A DNA stretch of 64,000 nucleotides from Actinomyces sp. Marseille-P3109. GTDB taxonomy: Bacteria; Actinomycetota; Actinomycetes; Actinomycetales; Actinomycetaceae. The position numbers and the translations under genes were made by a program. Shown piece after piece: positions 33,495 through 43,512 of the stretch. A model generated the notes under the pieces. It did not search any database, was not told the DNA's origin, and saw only the letters and a list, made by a program, of their open reading frames with translations. Within the stretch, counting starts at the first letter, position 1. Each line of letters begins with the position of its first letter. The DNA lies in contig NZ_OOHN01000008.1 of assembly GCF_900323545.1 (NCBI RefSeq), forward strand, positions 515,941 to 579,940, given 5' to 3'.

Positions 33495-34355
33495 ATGCCT
33501 GCCTCCACCTCTCCAGCGAGTCAACTCGACAGTTCTCACGCGTCTCACACGGTTGCGGCACTGGCGGGGACTCCGCCCAGATCCGCGTCCGCATCGGTGC
33601 CCGCACTCCGCCTAGTCGGCCTGGTCAAGGCCTTCGACCGCAAGGTCGCGGTAGACCGGCTGAACCTCGATATCCCGGTCTCCAGCTTCTACGGCATCGT
33701 CGGCCCCAACGGCGCCGGCAAGACGACCAGCCTGTCGATGGCCACCGGACTGCTGCGCCCCGACGCAGGCCAGGCGCTGGTCCACGGTGTTGACGTGTGG
33801 GCCGAGCCTCTGCGGGCCAAGGCGCTCCTGGGAGTCCTGCCCGACGGGCTGCGGACCTTCGACCGCCTCAACGGTCTTGAGCTCGTCACCTACTCCGGCC
33901 TTCTGCGCGGGCTCGAGCGCGACGTCGTCGTGCCCCGTGCCACCGAGCTGGTCAAGGTCCTGGGACTGTGGGACGCCGGCACCACTTTGGTGGCCGACTA
34001 CTCGGCAGGCATGCGCAAGAAGATCCATCTGGCCTGCGCCATGGTGCACTCGCCCTCCATCCTGGTCCTGGACGAGCCCTTCGAGGCCGTCGACCCGATC
34101 TCGGCGCAGACGATCCAGGCGATTCTGAAGGACTATGCCGCTGCCGGCGGCACCGTGGTCATCTCCAGTCATGTCATGTCCACCGTGCAGCGCCTGTGCG
34201 ATCACGTGGCCATCATCAACACCGGTCGAGTCGTGGCCGCAGGGACGACGGAGCAGGTCGCCGCAGGAGCCGATCTCGAGCAGCGCTTCACCGAGCTGGT
34301 GGGGGCCCAGGTACGGACGGAGGGGCTGTCGTGGTTGCGACCCTCATCAAGCTGA
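33495..34355 (+). CDS. ABC exporter ATP-binding protein
   Basis: A 286-residue ATPase. After a Ser/Ala-rich N-terminus of about 40 residues come Walker A GPNGAGKTTS, signature YSAGMRKKI (the usual SGG replaced by SAG) and Walker B ILVLDEPFEAVD, with His in VISSHVMSTV. It resembles the ATPase of ABC-2 exporters. GTG at 33468 is an alternative start. The partner membrane gene overlaps its end by 25 bases. Substrate unknown. Confidence 0.88.
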   Translation: MPASTSPASQLDSSHASHTVAALAGTPPRSASASVPALRLVGLVKAFDRKVAVDRLNLDIPVSSFYGIVGPNGAGKTTSLSMATGLLRPDAGQALVHGVDVWAEPLRAKALLGVLPDGLRTFDRLNGLELVTYSGLLRGLERDVVVPRATELVKVLGLWDAGTTLVADYSAGMRKKIHLACAMVHSPSILVLDEPFEAVDPISAQTIQAILKDYAAAGGTVVISSHVMSTVQRLCDHVAIINTGRVVAAGTTEQVAAGADLEQRFTELVGAQVRTEGLSWLRPSSS

Positions 34356-36055
34356 AGTGGCGCCTGACCCTCAACGCCCTGAGCAGGAACGTCTGGGCCA
34401 TCGTCGGTACCGTGATCGGAGCCCTGTACGGGCTGGGGGTACTGGGCATGGTGCTGGCAGGGGCCGTTGGTCTGGGACTGAGCTCAGATCCCCAGGTCAC
34501 AGCACTGGTACTAGGCTCCCTCGGGGCGCTGCTGGTAGCTGGCTGGGCCGTGGTGCCCCTGCTCGTCACCGGGGTCGACTCCACCCTGGACCCCCGAGCC
34601 ATGGCCGCCTGGACTGCTCCGTCGCGAGGACTGGCCGTTGGACTGCTAGCCGCCGGCGCCCTCGGCATTCCCGGCTGCCTGACAGCCGTCATCTGCCTCA
34701 TCCCGGCTCTCACCTGGTTGGTAGCCGGGCAGACCCTGGCGGCGTTCCTGGCGTTGCTGTGCGCTCCGGCGGCCCTGGCCACCTGCGTCATCCTCTCCCG
34801 GATCGTGGTGACGGCCGCGGGAATCTCCTCGTCGCGCCGAGGACGCGAGACGACGGCGATCATCGCCTTCCTGGCCGTTCTGGCGGTCACGCAGCTGCCC
34901 AATCTGATCTCCAGGCTCATCGGGGACGACGTCTCCGGCTTCGTCGAGCACATCAGGGCGGCGGCCAGGATCCTGGGACTGACTCCCTTCGGCTGGGCCT
35001 TCGCCGCCCCCGGGCTGGTGGCCAATGGCTCGGTGCTTGCAGCGCTGGCACTGACGATCGGCGCCTGGATCATCCCCCTGGCCCTGCTTCCCCTGTGGCA
35101 ACGAGTCGTGGGCGGGGTGATGGCCTCCCCGGGGACCGCACAGGTCCGCGCCCGCGCCTACGCCGCGCGAGGCGCGAGCGCTGACCCGCATCATGAGAGC
35201 CAACCCGATGTACTGCCGTGGGCACGCAGGCTCGGTGCTCTTCTGCCGGAACCGGCGGCCGCTGTGGCTGCTCGGTGCCTGCGCTACTGGCGCACGGATC
35301 CCAGGTACCTGGTCCAGTTTCTGAGCATTTTGCTCATGCCGGTCGTCCTTGTCCTGGTCCCCACTCTCAACTCCAGCACGCACACCTTCTATGTCAACGG
35401 GCAGCGGCTGGAGACCAGCCTCGCCATCGGGCACGCTCCAGTACTCCTGCTGTTCATGGCGCCGGCGCTGGCAATGTTCATGGGCTGGGCGATCCATGAC
35501 GACCTCGGCCTGGACTCCACCGCCCTGTGGAGCCACATCAGTGCCGGTGTCAGAGGAGCGCACGACCGTCTGGGACGTGTCGTCGGCGCAGCGCTGTGGC
35601 AGGTCCCCCTGCTGCTGGCCGTCGATCTGCTCATGAGCCTGTGGACCGGTCAGTGGGCGGCCCTCCCAGCTGTGACCGGTGCCTGCCTGGCGCTCCACGG
35701 CTGTGCGCTGGCGTGGTCCTGCCTCACCAGCGTCCTGCTGCCCTATGAGACACTCGCCCCCGGAGACAGCCCCATGCGCTCGCGGACCTCGGGAACGGCT
35801 TTCCTCGCCGCGGTCATCCAGATGGTGGCGATGCTTCTCCTCCTCGGCATCTGCTCGCCCGTGCTGGGGGTGGCGATCTACGGCGTCGCCCAGGGCTCGC
35901 TGCTGTGGGAGTGGGGGGCCCTCGCTCTTGGGGGCGTGTGGTGCTCTCTGGCGCTCTGGGTCGGGGTCGTCATCGGGGGGCGGCTGCTGGACCGGCGCGG
36001 CCCCCAGGTACTCGCCACGATCCGCACCTGGCCGGGACACGCTCAGCCTGTCTGA
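34331..36055 (+). CDS. ABC exporter membrane subunit
   Basis: A 574-residue membrane protein from GTG 34331, about a dozen hydrophobic segments (VWAIVGTVIGALYGLGVLGM; IIAFLAVLAVTQLPNLISRL; VIQMVAMLLLLGICSPVLGV). It overlaps the ATPase gene and so is translated with it. It matches the size and topology of large ABC-2-type permeases common in actinobacteria. What it exports cannot be told. Confidence 0.82.
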   Translation: MVATLIKLKWRLTLNALSRNVWAIVGTVIGALYGLGVLGMVLAGAVGLGLSSDPQVTALVLGSLGALLVAGWAVVPLLVTGVDSTLDPRAMAAWTAPSRGLAVGLLAAGALGIPGCLTAVICLIPALTWLVAGQTLAAFLALLCAPAALATCVILSRIVVTAAGISSSRRGRETTAIIAFLAVLAVTQLPNLISRLIGDDVSGFVEHIRAAARILGLTPFGWAFAAPGLVANGSVLAALALTIGAWIIPLALLPLWQRVVGGVMASPGTAQVRARAYAARGASADPHHESQPDVLPWARRLGALLPEPAAAVAARCLRYWRTDPRYLVQFLSILLMPVVLVLVPTLNSSTHTFYVNGQRLETSLAIGHAPVLLLFMAPALAMFMGWAIHDDLGLDSTALWSHISAGVRGAHDRLGRVVGAALWQVPLLLAVDLLMSLWTGQWAALPAVTGACLALHGCALAWSCLTSVLLPYETLAPGDSPMRSRTSGTAFLAAVIQMVAMLLLLGICSPVLGVAIYGVAQGSLLWEWGALALGGVWCSLALWVGVVIGGRLLDRRGPQVLATIRTWPGHAQPV

Positions 36056-36177
36056 GAACACATCCACAGACTGATCGATTCTGACGAATTGGGGTAGGAT
36101 TGCTGTAAAGCCGCTCAAGATCGTGGCGGCTCACAGACGTCGCCAAACCTAGTAGTCATGTCAGAGAGGACATCATC

Positions 36178-36918
36178 GTGCAGCTTGTCATTCTGGACTC
36201 CGCGCAGGCGCTCGCCCAGCGGGCGGCAGATGAGATCGAGTCGCTGCTCACTGCCAAGCCGGCAGCCGTGCTGGGCACTGCCACCGGCTCCTCGCCCCTG
36301 CCCCTGTACGACGAGCTCGCCGCGCGCTGCGCCGCCGGCCGCATCAGCTTCGCCGAGGTCACCGGCTTCATGCTCGACGAGTACGTAGGCCTGCCCGCAG
36401 GGCACCCGGAGCGCTATGCCACCTTCATGGAGACCAATCTGCGTTCCCGCGTCGACATGCGCCCCGGTGCCCTCCACGGTCCGGACGCGCTGAGCAAGGA
36501 CCTTGAGGCCGCCTGCCGCGACTACGAGGCGCAGATGGCGGCGGCCGGCTACTGCGACCTGCAGATCCTCGGCATCGGATCCGACGGGCACATCGGATTC
36601 AACGAGCCCGGCGGCGACCTCGACTCGCGAACGCATGTCGGCGAGCTCCACGAGCAGACCCGCCGCGACAACGCCCGGTTCTTCGATGGTGACGTCGATG
36701 CGGTGCCCACCCACTGCATCACCCAGGGGCTGGCCACCATCATGGAGGCCCGCAAGCTCGTCCTCATCGCAACCGGGGAGGGCAAGGCCGAAGCCATCGC
36801 CCAGCTCGTCGAGGGCGAGGTGAGCCCCGAGTGGCCGGCAACCGTCATGCAGCGCCACGATGACGCCCTGGTGCTCGTCGACCCCGCGGCCGCCAGCCGG
36901 CTCACCTCGAAACCCTGA
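36178..36918 (+). CDS. nagB: Glucosamine-6-phosphate deaminase
   Basis: A 246-residue enzyme that turns glucosamine-6-P into fructose-6-P and ammonia. Motifs: LGTATGSSPLPLYDEL (phosphate loop), MLDEYVGLPAGHPERYATFM, GIGSDGHIGFNEPGG with the catalytic Asp and His, and ALATGEGKAE-like IATGEGKAEAI. It starts at GTG 36178 after AGAGAGGA. It provides the last step of the sialic-acid route begun by NanA, NanK and NanE, although HU and an exporter lie between. Confidence 0.94.
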   Translation: MQLVILDSAQALAQRAADEIESLLTAKPAAVLGTATGSSPLPLYDELAARCAAGRISFAEVTGFMLDEYVGLPAGHPERYATFMETNLRSRVDMRPGALHGPDALSKDLEAACRDYEAQMAAAGYCDLQILGIGSDGHIGFNEPGGDLDSRTHVGELHEQTRRDNARFFDGDVDAVPTHCITQGLATIMEARKLVLIATGEGKAEAIAQLVEGEVSPEWPATVMQRHDDALVLVDPAAASRLTSKP

Positions 36919-37012
36919 CAGAGGCGTCGCCCATCTCAGGGAGAGCCTCGCCACAGGGGCAGGGTGGGGTGGGCGACTGCCGGTGCGCACTGTGCGACCT
37001 AGACTGGGCGGC

Positions 37013-37378
37013 ATGACAGATGTCCTCGCCAGCGCTGATCCAGGATCGCCCGGAGCCCCCACCGACCCGGCCGCCGAGCCCACGCAAGGTGTTGGTACGG
37101 CCGTCCTGGAGCGCGAGGAGCTCCAGTCGACCGACGACGGCGACGCGGACCGCTTCGCCCACTACGTCCGCAAGGACAAGATCGCCGCGGCCGCCGTGAC
37201 CGGACGTCCCGTTGTGGCACTGTGCGGCAAGGTCTGGACGCCCGGGCGCGACCCGTCGAAGTACCCGGTGTGCCCCACCTGCAAGTCCATCTATGAGGAG
37301 ATGCGCAGCGGCGACGACTCCGGCAGCGGCAAGGGGCCTCGTTTCCCCCGCCTCCCCTTCGGGCGAGGCGGTCGGTGA
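37013..37378 (+). CDS. DUF3039 family protein
   Basis: A 121-residue actinobacterial protein of unknown function: FAHYVRKDKIAAAAVTGRPV, then VALCGKVWTPGRDPSKYPVC with PTCKSIY, which puts three Cys in a possible zinc site. The tail is Gly/Arg/Pro rich. It overlaps the helicase gene by four bases (GTGA), so the two are probably made together. Confidence 0.85.
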   Translation: MTDVLASADPGSPGAPTDPAAEPTQGVGTAVLEREELQSTDDGDADRFAHYVRKDKIAAAAVTGRPVVALCGKVWTPGRDPSKYPVCPTCKSIYEEMRSGDDSGSGKGPRFPRLPFGRGGR

Positions 37379-39198
37379 ACGCCGCTCGCGGCGGCCAGGC
37401 GACCCACGCAGTCCCGACTCGGGCCTCGACGTCGGCGGCCCAGAACCTCTCCCCGGCCTACCCGCGCCGCGCGGCCTGGGGAACGGCCGGGTCGCTGCGC
37501 GCCTGGCAGGCCGCGGCCCTGCGACAGTACCTGGAGGCGATGCCCCAGGACTTCCTGGCCGTGGCCACGCCCGGAGCCGGTAAGACGACCTTTGCGCTGC
37601 GGGTGGCCACCGAGCTGCTCAGCGCCGGTGACGTCCACAAGGTGACCATCGTCTGCCCCACCGAGCACCTCAAGTACCAGTGGGCCGAGGCCGCCGCCCG
37701 CGTCGGTATCCACATCGACCCCTCCTACTCCAACTCCCAGGGCGCGCTCGGCTCGCGCTTCGACGGCGTCGCCCTGACCTACGCGCAGGTGGCCGCCAAC
37801 GCCAACCTGCACCGCGCCCGCACGGACCAGGCCCGTACCCTCGTGATCCTCGATGAGATCCACCACGGCGGAGACGCCCTGAGCTGGGGGGACGCGATCC
37901 GCGAAGCCTTCACCCCGGCGCGCCGGAGGCTGGCCCTGACCGGAACACCCTTCCGCTCCGACACCTCCCCGATCCCGTTCGTGCGGTACCAGGAGGACGC
38001 CTCCGGCTCGAAGCGATCCCAGGCGGACTACTCCTACGGCTACTCCGACGCGCTGCGCGACGGCGTTGTGCGCCCGGTGATGTTCATGTCCTACTCGGGG
38101 CAGATGCGGTGGCGCACCAAAGCCGGCGATGAGGTCGCGGCCCGCTTGGGCGAGCCCCTCACCAAGGACCTGGAGGCCCAGGCCTGGCGCACCGCACTCG
38201 ACCCGGCGGGGGAGTGGATCCCCGCGGTCCTGGCCGCCGCCGACCAGCGCCTGACCGAGGTGCGCCGCCAGGTGCCCGACGCCGGGGCCCTCGTCATCGC
38301 CTCCGATCAGGCCAAGGCCCGTGCCTATGCCAAGCAGCTGCGCGCCATCACTGGCGAGGCTCCCACTGTAGTCCTCTCCGACGACAACGGCGCCTCCAGC
38401 CGCATCGAGGCCTTCTCCGCCTCCACAGACCGCTGGCTCGTGGCCGTGCGCATGGTCTCTGAGGGCGTGGACGTCCCCCGGCTCGCCGTGGGCGTCTACG
38501 CCACCTCCACCTCCACCCCGCTCTTCTTCGCCCAGGCGGTGGGGCGGTTCGTGCGCTCGCGGGCCCGCGGCGAGACCGCCTCGGTCTTCCTCCCCTCGGT
38601 GACGCCCCTGCTGGCCCTGGCCGGCGAGATGGAAGTGGCCCGTGACCATGTCCTGAACCGTCCCGACTCGGCGGCGCAGGAGGATGCCCTGTTCAGCCCC
38701 GAGGACCGGCTGCTCGCTGAGGCCAACAAGACCGAGAACGCCTCGGCCGATCTCCTGCCCGGCTTCGAGGCCATGGACAGCCAGGCCGAGTTCGACCGGG
38801 TGCTCTTCGACGGCGGCGAGTTCGGAACCGGCGCCATGGTGGGCAGCATCGAGGAGCAGGAGTACCTGGGTCTGCCGGGGCTGCTGGAGCCCGCGCAGGT
38901 GACCGCCCTGCTGCGTCAGCGCCAGGACAAGCAGATCGCCTCCCAGAAGCAGCAGGCCGCGGCCGAGGCGCAGAGGCGGAAGAACTCAGGCGTCGACGAC
39001 GCTAGGCGCCGGGCGGCGGCCCGCAAGGAGCTCTCCCAGCTGGTCGCCGCCTGGGCGCGCCGCTCCAGCCAGCCGCACGGCGTCGTCCACACCGAGCTCC
39101 GACGCGTGTGCGGGGGCCCGGAGGTGGCGGCCGCCTCCACCGAGGAGATCGAGAAGCGCATCCAGACCCTGCGGCGCTGGTTCGTCGGCAGGCGCTGA
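37375..39198 (+). CDS. Superfamily II DEAD/DEAH-type helicase
   Basis: A 607-residue helicase starting at GTG 37375. Motif I ATPGAGKTTFA (about residue 63), motif II LDEIHHGGD, motif III LTGTPFRSD, motif VI QAVGRFVRSR. The C-terminus (after 500) is a coiled, basic segment. Such DUF3039-linked helicases are common next to pncB in actinobacteria; nucleic-acid substrate and role are not known to me. Confidence 0.9.
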   Translation: MNAARGGQATHAVPTRASTSAAQNLSPAYPRRAAWGTAGSLRAWQAAALRQYLEAMPQDFLAVATPGAGKTTFALRVATELLSAGDVHKVTIVCPTEHLKYQWAEAAARVGIHIDPSYSNSQGALGSRFDGVALTYAQVAANANLHRARTDQARTLVILDEIHHGGDALSWGDAIREAFTPARRRLALTGTPFRSDTSPIPFVRYQEDASGSKRSQADYSYGYSDALRDGVVRPVMFMSYSGQMRWRTKAGDEVAARLGEPLTKDLEAQAWRTALDPAGEWIPAVLAAADQRLTEVRRQVPDAGALVIASDQAKARAYAKQLRAITGEAPTVVLSDDNGASSRIEAFSASTDRWLVAVRMVSEGVDVPRLAVGVYATSTSTPLFFAQAVGRFVRSRARGETASVFLPSVTPLLALAGEMEVARDHVLNRPDSAAQEDALFSPEDRLLAEANKTENASADLLPGFEAMDSQAEFDRVLFDGGEFGTGAMVGSIEEQEYLGLPGLLEPAQVTALLRQRQDKQIASQKQQAAAEAQRRKNSGVDDARRRAAARKELSQLVAAWARRSSQPHGVVHTELRRVCGGPEVAAASTEEIEKRIQTLRRWFVGRR

Positions 39199-39243
39199 CC
39201 CGTCGGGCTCGGATCTGGACGCGATGGGGCTGCCACGGCCGGC

Positions 39244-40668
39244 TCAGCGCCGGGTGGCGCTTCGACTGTCGAGGTCGACGTGGCGGGTCGGCAGCGCCGA
39301 TTCCCCGTAGCTCAGGCGCCAGGCGTCGTAGGGCAGCTCGGCGCGGGACGCCCGGTGCCGCTTCGCCGCCGCGCTCAAGGCCTCCTTGCCGCGGTGCTCC
39401 TCGATGATCCGGCCCTCATCGACCAGGAGCACCTGGAGCGGCCTGGCGCCGGCCTCGTCCAGTGCGGCCAGCCCCTGATCCTGCGAGCCGGAGGAGACCA
39501 CCAGCTCCTCGGCCGCCGTGCCCTCAGCAGTGAGGATGCGGCCGGCCCACTTGCGGCCGCCCACGGTGGATTTGCCTCCCGAGGAGAACTTGGCGACCTC
39601 CTCCATGGTGCCGTCGGCTCCCTCGCGCTCCACCAGTTTGTAGACGAGTGCTGCGGTCGGGCGCCCCGATCCGGTGACGAGCTTGGTTCCCACGCCGTAG
39701 GAGTCCACTGGGGCGGCTCCCAGCGCGGCGATGGCGTGTTCGTCAAGGTCGTTGGTCACGGTGATCTTCGTCGACGTCGCTCCCAGGGCATCGAGCTGAG
39801 CCCGTACCTTGAAGGCCTCGGCCACCAGGTCACCGGAGTCCAGCCGTACTGCCCCGAGCTCGCCCCCGGCTGCCCTGGCCGCCTTGACGGCCCGCTCCAC
39901 TCCGGTGGCGATGTCGTAGGTGTCCACCAGGATGGTGGTGCCCGGGCCGAGGCTGGCCACCTGCGCGGCGAAGGCCTCCTCCTCGGTGTCGTGCAGAAGA
40001 GTGAATGAATGAGCCGAGGTCCCCACCGTTGGGATCCCGTAGAGCAGTCCCGCCTCCAGGTTGCTCGTCCCCACGAAACCGCCGACAACCGAGGCGCGTG
40101 CTGCTGCGACGGCCGCCAGCTCGTGGGCACGGCGGGCGCCGAAGTCCACGCACGGACGCCTGTGGGCGGCGATCGTCATGCGGGAGGCGGCTGCGGCGAC
40201 AGCGCAGTCGTAGTTGTAGATCGACAGGGCCAGGGTCTCCAGGATGCAGGCCTCGGCGAAGGTGCCTTCGACAGTCAGGAGAGGGGAGCCGGCGAAGTAG
40301 CACTCGCCCTCGGCGTAGCCCCGGATCGTGCCGGTGAAGCGGTAGTCGCGCAGGAAGTCCAGGGTCTCGTCGTTGACGACCCCGGTGCGGTGCAGGAAGT
40401 CGATCTGGTCGGGGGTGAAGGTGAAGGCCTCGATGGCGTCCAGCAGCCGGCCGGTGCCCGCAACGACGCCGAAGCGGCGCGATCCTGGAAGCCTGCGGCC
40501 GAAGAGCTCGAAGACACTGCGTCTCGTGGCGGTCCCCGACTCCAGCGCACCCTGAAGCATGGTGAGCTCATACATGTCAGTCAGAAGTGAGGTGGAGGCA
40601 GTGGGCACGTCGATCGAAGTAGCGGCGGATTCGGCAGTCAATGCGGTGGTGGGCACATAGTCGTTCAC
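39244..40668 (-). CDS. pncB: Nicotinate phosphoribosyltransferase
   Basis: A 474-residue NAD-salvage enzyme that joins nicotinate and PRPP. Start TSLLTDMYELTMLQGALESG; catalytic His in SAHSFTLLHDTEEEAF; phosphate site GAVRLDSGDL; VTGSGRPTAALVYKLVE near the end. It is convergent with the helicase gene and divergent from clpS, as in Mycobacterium (Rv1330c/Rv1331). Confidence 0.95.
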   Translation of the reverse strand: MNDYVPTTALTAESAATSIDVPTASTSLLTDMYELTMLQGALESGTATRRSVFELFGRRLPGSRRFGVVAGTGRLLDAIEAFTFTPDQIDFLHRTGVVNDETLDFLRDYRFTGTIRGYAEGECYFAGSPLLTVEGTFAEACILETLALSIYNYDCAVAAAASRMTIAAHRRPCVDFGARRAHELAAVAAARASVVGGFVGTSNLEAGLLYGIPTVGTSAHSFTLLHDTEEEAFAAQVASLGPGTTILVDTYDIATGVERAVKAARAAGGELGAVRLDSGDLVAEAFKVRAQLDALGATSTKITVTNDLDEHAIAALGAAPVDSYGVGTKLVTGSGRPTAALVYKLVEREGADGTMEEVAKFSSGGKSTVGGRKWAGRILTAEGTAAEELVVSSGSQDQGLAALDEAGARPLQVLLVDEGRIIEEHRGKEALSAAAKRHRASRAELPYDAWRLSYGESALPTRHVDLDSRSATRR

Positions 40669-40772
40669 GGGAACAACCTATCGCGGGTTGCCGCAGGGCT
40701 GAGCCATCAACCGCCCCACCCCTGGCTTTCAACACTGGCTTACGATCACCAGGTCGCCGTTACCCTGGTGGT

Positions 40773-41108
40773 ATGAGCGCCTCATTGCCCGTCGCGGAAC
40801 CGGAGATCCTGGAGGAGTCGCGTGCCCGCGCTCAGCGCCTGTGGTGCACCGTGGTGCACGACGACCCGGTCAACACGATGAGCTACGTGACCTGGGTCTT
40901 CCACTCCTACTTCGGCTTCTCCCTACCCGTGGCCGAGGCACGCATGATGCAGGTGCACACCACCGGCCGCGCCGTGGTCTCCCGGGGAGCCCGTGAGCGC
41001 ATGGAGGTCGATGTGACCGCGATGCACGGCTACGGTCTGCGCGCCACGATCGAGCCCCTGGGCGAGGACGGCGACACTCCCGCGAGCGATTCTGCAGGAG
41101 GCGACTGA
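40773..41108 (+). CDS. clpS: ATP-dependent Clp protease adaptor ClpS
   Basis: A 111-residue adaptor that hands N-end-rule substrates to ClpC/ClpA. The core WCTVVHDDPVNTMSYVTWVF and the His in MQVHTTGRAVVSRG are present. The stop overlaps the next start (TGATG), so it is coupled with the DUF2017 gene, the standard actinobacterial pairing. Confidence 0.95.
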   Translation: MSASLPVAEPEILEESRARAQRLWCTVVHDDPVNTMSYVTWVFHSYFGFSLPVAEARMMQVHTTGRAVVSRGARERMEVDVTAMHGYGLRATIEPLGEDGDTPASDSAGGD

Positions 41109-41827
41109 TGCAAGCCTTCCGCCGTGTCTCCGAGGGACTGGCCTGCGGTCTCGACGACTGGGAGCGAGAGCTCCTCGCCCGCCTGGCCCTCGAGGTCAGA
41201 GCCCTCCTCCAGGCCGACGACCCCGCTCATGATGGCGCTCGTGACGTTGGTGGGGGCGCGAGTGAACCGGAGGCCTCAGAAGCTGCTTCGCCGTCGTCCT
41301 GGCGCGACCCGGGGCGCCCAGGGGAGAGCGAGCGCGACCGCGAGGTCCTGGCGGCTCTGGACTTCGATGTCGACCCGCCGGCCAACCGCATCCACACCGG
41401 CCGGGCGACCACGAATCCCGTCGTCGGGATCCTGCTCCCGGAGGCGTCGGAGGATCCCATCACCGCGATGGAGGTGAGCAGCCTGACGCGCGGGCGACTG
41501 CGCGATGAGAAGTCCGACCGCCTGGTGCGGCTGGTCGCCGAGCTGCGTGCGCCGTCGGGTCCTGAGGGAACGGTGCTGGTGGCGCTCGGCCAGGAGACCG
41601 ACTGGCTGGGTGCGATCAACGACATCCGGCTCGTTCTGGCCCAGCGCCTGGGCATCGAGTCGGCTCAGGACGCCAGGCACGTTCACAACGTCGCCTTTCA
41701 GGAGGCTCCTGACAGCGAGACTCCTCACGAGCAGTGGTACCGGGGTACTGCGCTCGTCTACGACATGGTCACCTGGTGGCAGGAATCACTGGTATCCGTG
41801 CTGTTCGGGGGCACAGGGCCCGCATAG
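41108..41827 (+). CDS. DUF2017 family protein
   Basis: A 239-residue protein of unknown role, always found beside clpS in actinobacteria. Residues 1-40 are helical (DDWERELLARLALEVRALLQ); the middle is an acidic Ser/Glu linker; the C-terminal domain ends WYRGTALVYDMVTWWQESLV. Coupled to clpS by overlap. Confidence 0.88.
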   Translation: MQAFRRVSEGLACGLDDWERELLARLALEVRALLQADDPAHDGARDVGGGASEPEASEAASPSSWRDPGRPGESERDREVLAALDFDVDPPANRIHTGRATTNPVVGILLPEASEDPITAMEVSSLTRGRLRDEKSDRLVRLVAELRAPSGPEGTVLVALGQETDWLGAINDIRLVLAQRLGIESAQDARHVHNVAFQEAPDSETPHEQWYRGTALVYDMVTWWQESLVSVLFGGTGPA

Positions 41828-41836
41828 TCTCGCCGT

Positions 41837-42718
41837 GTGAACGATGCACCGATCGGGATGTTCGACTCTGGGGTCGGTGGCCTCACCGTCGCCCGTTCTG
41901 TCCTCGACCAGCTGCCTCATGAGCAGGTGCTCTACATCGGGGACACCGCCAACGGTCCCTACGGTCCCCGCGACATCGCCGAGGTCCGCTCCCTGGCCCT
42001 GAGCATCATGGACGAGCTCGTGGACCGCGGGGTCAAGCTGCTCGTCATCGCCTGCAACACCGCCTCCGCAGCCGTTCTGCATGATGCTCGAGAGCGCTAC
42101 ACCCTGGGACAGGGGGTCCCGGTCATCGAGGTGATCCACCCGGCTGCGCGCACTGCGGCCCGGGTGACCCGCAATGGCCGGGTGGGGCTGATCGCCACCC
42201 AGGGGACAGTCGACTCGCGCGCCTACGACGACGCGCTCCAGGCCGTCCCCGGCGTCGAGCTCTTCTCGCAGGCCTGCCCGCGATTCGTCGAGCTCGCCGA
42301 GCGGGGTGTGACCACCGGACCCGAGGTGCTCGACGTCGCCGAGGAGTACCTGGCTCCCATCAAGGCCGCCGACGTCGACACCCTCATCCTGGGGTGCACC
42401 CACTACCCCCTGCTGGTGGGGCCGATCTCCTACGTGATGGGGGAGGACGTGGCCCTGGTGACCTCCTCGGACGAGACCGCCAAGGACGTCTACCGGGCAC
42501 TGGCCCGCAAGAACCTCCTGCGCGGACCGGAGGCCTCCCAGCCGCGCCACGAGTTCCGCTCCACCGGTGATCCAGAGGCCTTCTCCGTCCTGGCCAGACG
42601 GTTCCTCGGGCCCGAGGTCGCCGTTGTCGAGCGCATCACGCCGGCCGCCGGCGCCGCGGGCGGCCTCCTGTCTCTCGACGCCCCCTCTCTTCCCGTCGTC
42701 CCCCAAGGATTTGCATGA
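41837..42718 (+). CDS. murI: Glutamate racemase
   Basis: A 293-residue enzyme that makes D-glutamate for peptidoglycan. The two catalytic Cys are in VIACNTASA and [29 protein letters not shown] is the start signature. GTG start at 41837, nine bases after the DUF2017 stop. It overlaps the next gene by four bases (ATGA). Confidence 0.96.
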   Translation: MNDAPIGMFDSGVGGLTVARSVLDQLPHEQVLYIGDTANGPYGPRDIAEVRSLALSIMDELVDRGVKLLVIACNTASAAVLHDARERYTLGQGVPVIEVIHPAARTAARVTRNGRVGLIATQGTVDSRAYDDALQAVPGVELFSQACPRFVELAERGVTTGPEVLDVAEEYLAPIKAADVDTLILGCTHYPLLVGPISYVMGEDVALVTSSDETAKDVYRALARKNLLRGPEASQPRHEFRSTGDPEAFSVLARRFLGPEVAVVERITPAAGAAGGLLSLDAPSLPVVPQGFA

Positions 42719-43512
42719 GACTCACGATTATCGGCTGCACCGGATCCATGTCCGGTCCCCAGTCCTCGGCCTCCTCCTACCTGGTTCAGGCCGACGGAGT
42801 TGATGCCGACGGCGCGCTGCGCACCTACTCGATCGTGCTGGACCTCGGGCCGGGCTCGATGGGCCAGCTGCTGCGCCACTTGGATCCCGCCGAGCTCGAC
42901 GCCATCGCGATCTCCCACTGCCACGCCGACCACATGGTCGACCTGGTGGGGATGCACGTCTATCGCCGCTGGCTGCCCACCGGGGCGCTCGGGCCGGTCG
43001 CCTGCCTCGGCCCCTCGGAGCTGCTGGAGCGCCTCCAGGGCGTCGACGGCGTCCCGCCCACCGAGCGCTACGCCACGGAGTTCGGCTTCGTCACCGCCGT
43101 TCCCGGCAGGTCCTACAGCGTGGGCCCCATGGTGATCTCGCCCTTCGAGGCGCTCCACCCGGTGGAGGCCTACGGCTACCGGATCGAGGGGCCGAGCGAG
43201 GAGGATCCCTCACGGCGGGTAGGCCTGGCCTTCACCGGTGACACCGACTTGTGCCAGGGCATGAAGGACATGGCTCAGGGCGTGGATCTTCTCCTGGCCG
43301 AGGCCGCCTTCGTCGAGGGCCGAGACACCGTGAGCGGGATGCACATGACGGGTCGCCGCGCCGGCGAGCTCGCCGCTCAGGCGGGTGCGGGCCACCTGGT
43401 TCTCACCCACATCCAGCCCTGGACGGATCCGGCCGTGCCCCTCAAGGAGGCTGCAGGCGTCTACTCGGGCCCCTTGGAGGCTGCGACGGCGGACGCCGTC
43501 TGGGAGCTGTGA
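42715..43512 (+). CDS. MBL-fold metallohydrolase (Rv1339-like)
   Basis: A 265-residue beta-lactamase-fold enzyme. Metal motif [11 protein letters not shown], Asp in AFTGDTDLC and His in LVLTHIQPW. The gene follows murI, as does Rv1339 in Mycobacterium tuberculosis, an unusual cyclic-AMP phosphodiesterase. A like role is plausible here but inferred from order and fold. Confidence 0.88.
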   Translation: MRLTIIGCTGSMSGPQSSASSYLVQADGVDADGALRTYSIVLDLGPGSMGQLLRHLDPAELDAIAISHCHADHMVDLVGMHVYRRWLPTGALGPVACLGPSELLERLQGVDGVPPTERYATEFGFVTAVPGRSYSVGPMVISPFEALHPVEAYGYRIEGPSEEDPSRRVGLAFTGDTDLCQGMKDMAQGVDLLLAEAAFVEGRDTVSGMHMTGRRAGELAAQAGAGHLVLTHIQPWTDPAVPLKEAAGVYSGPLEAATADAVWEL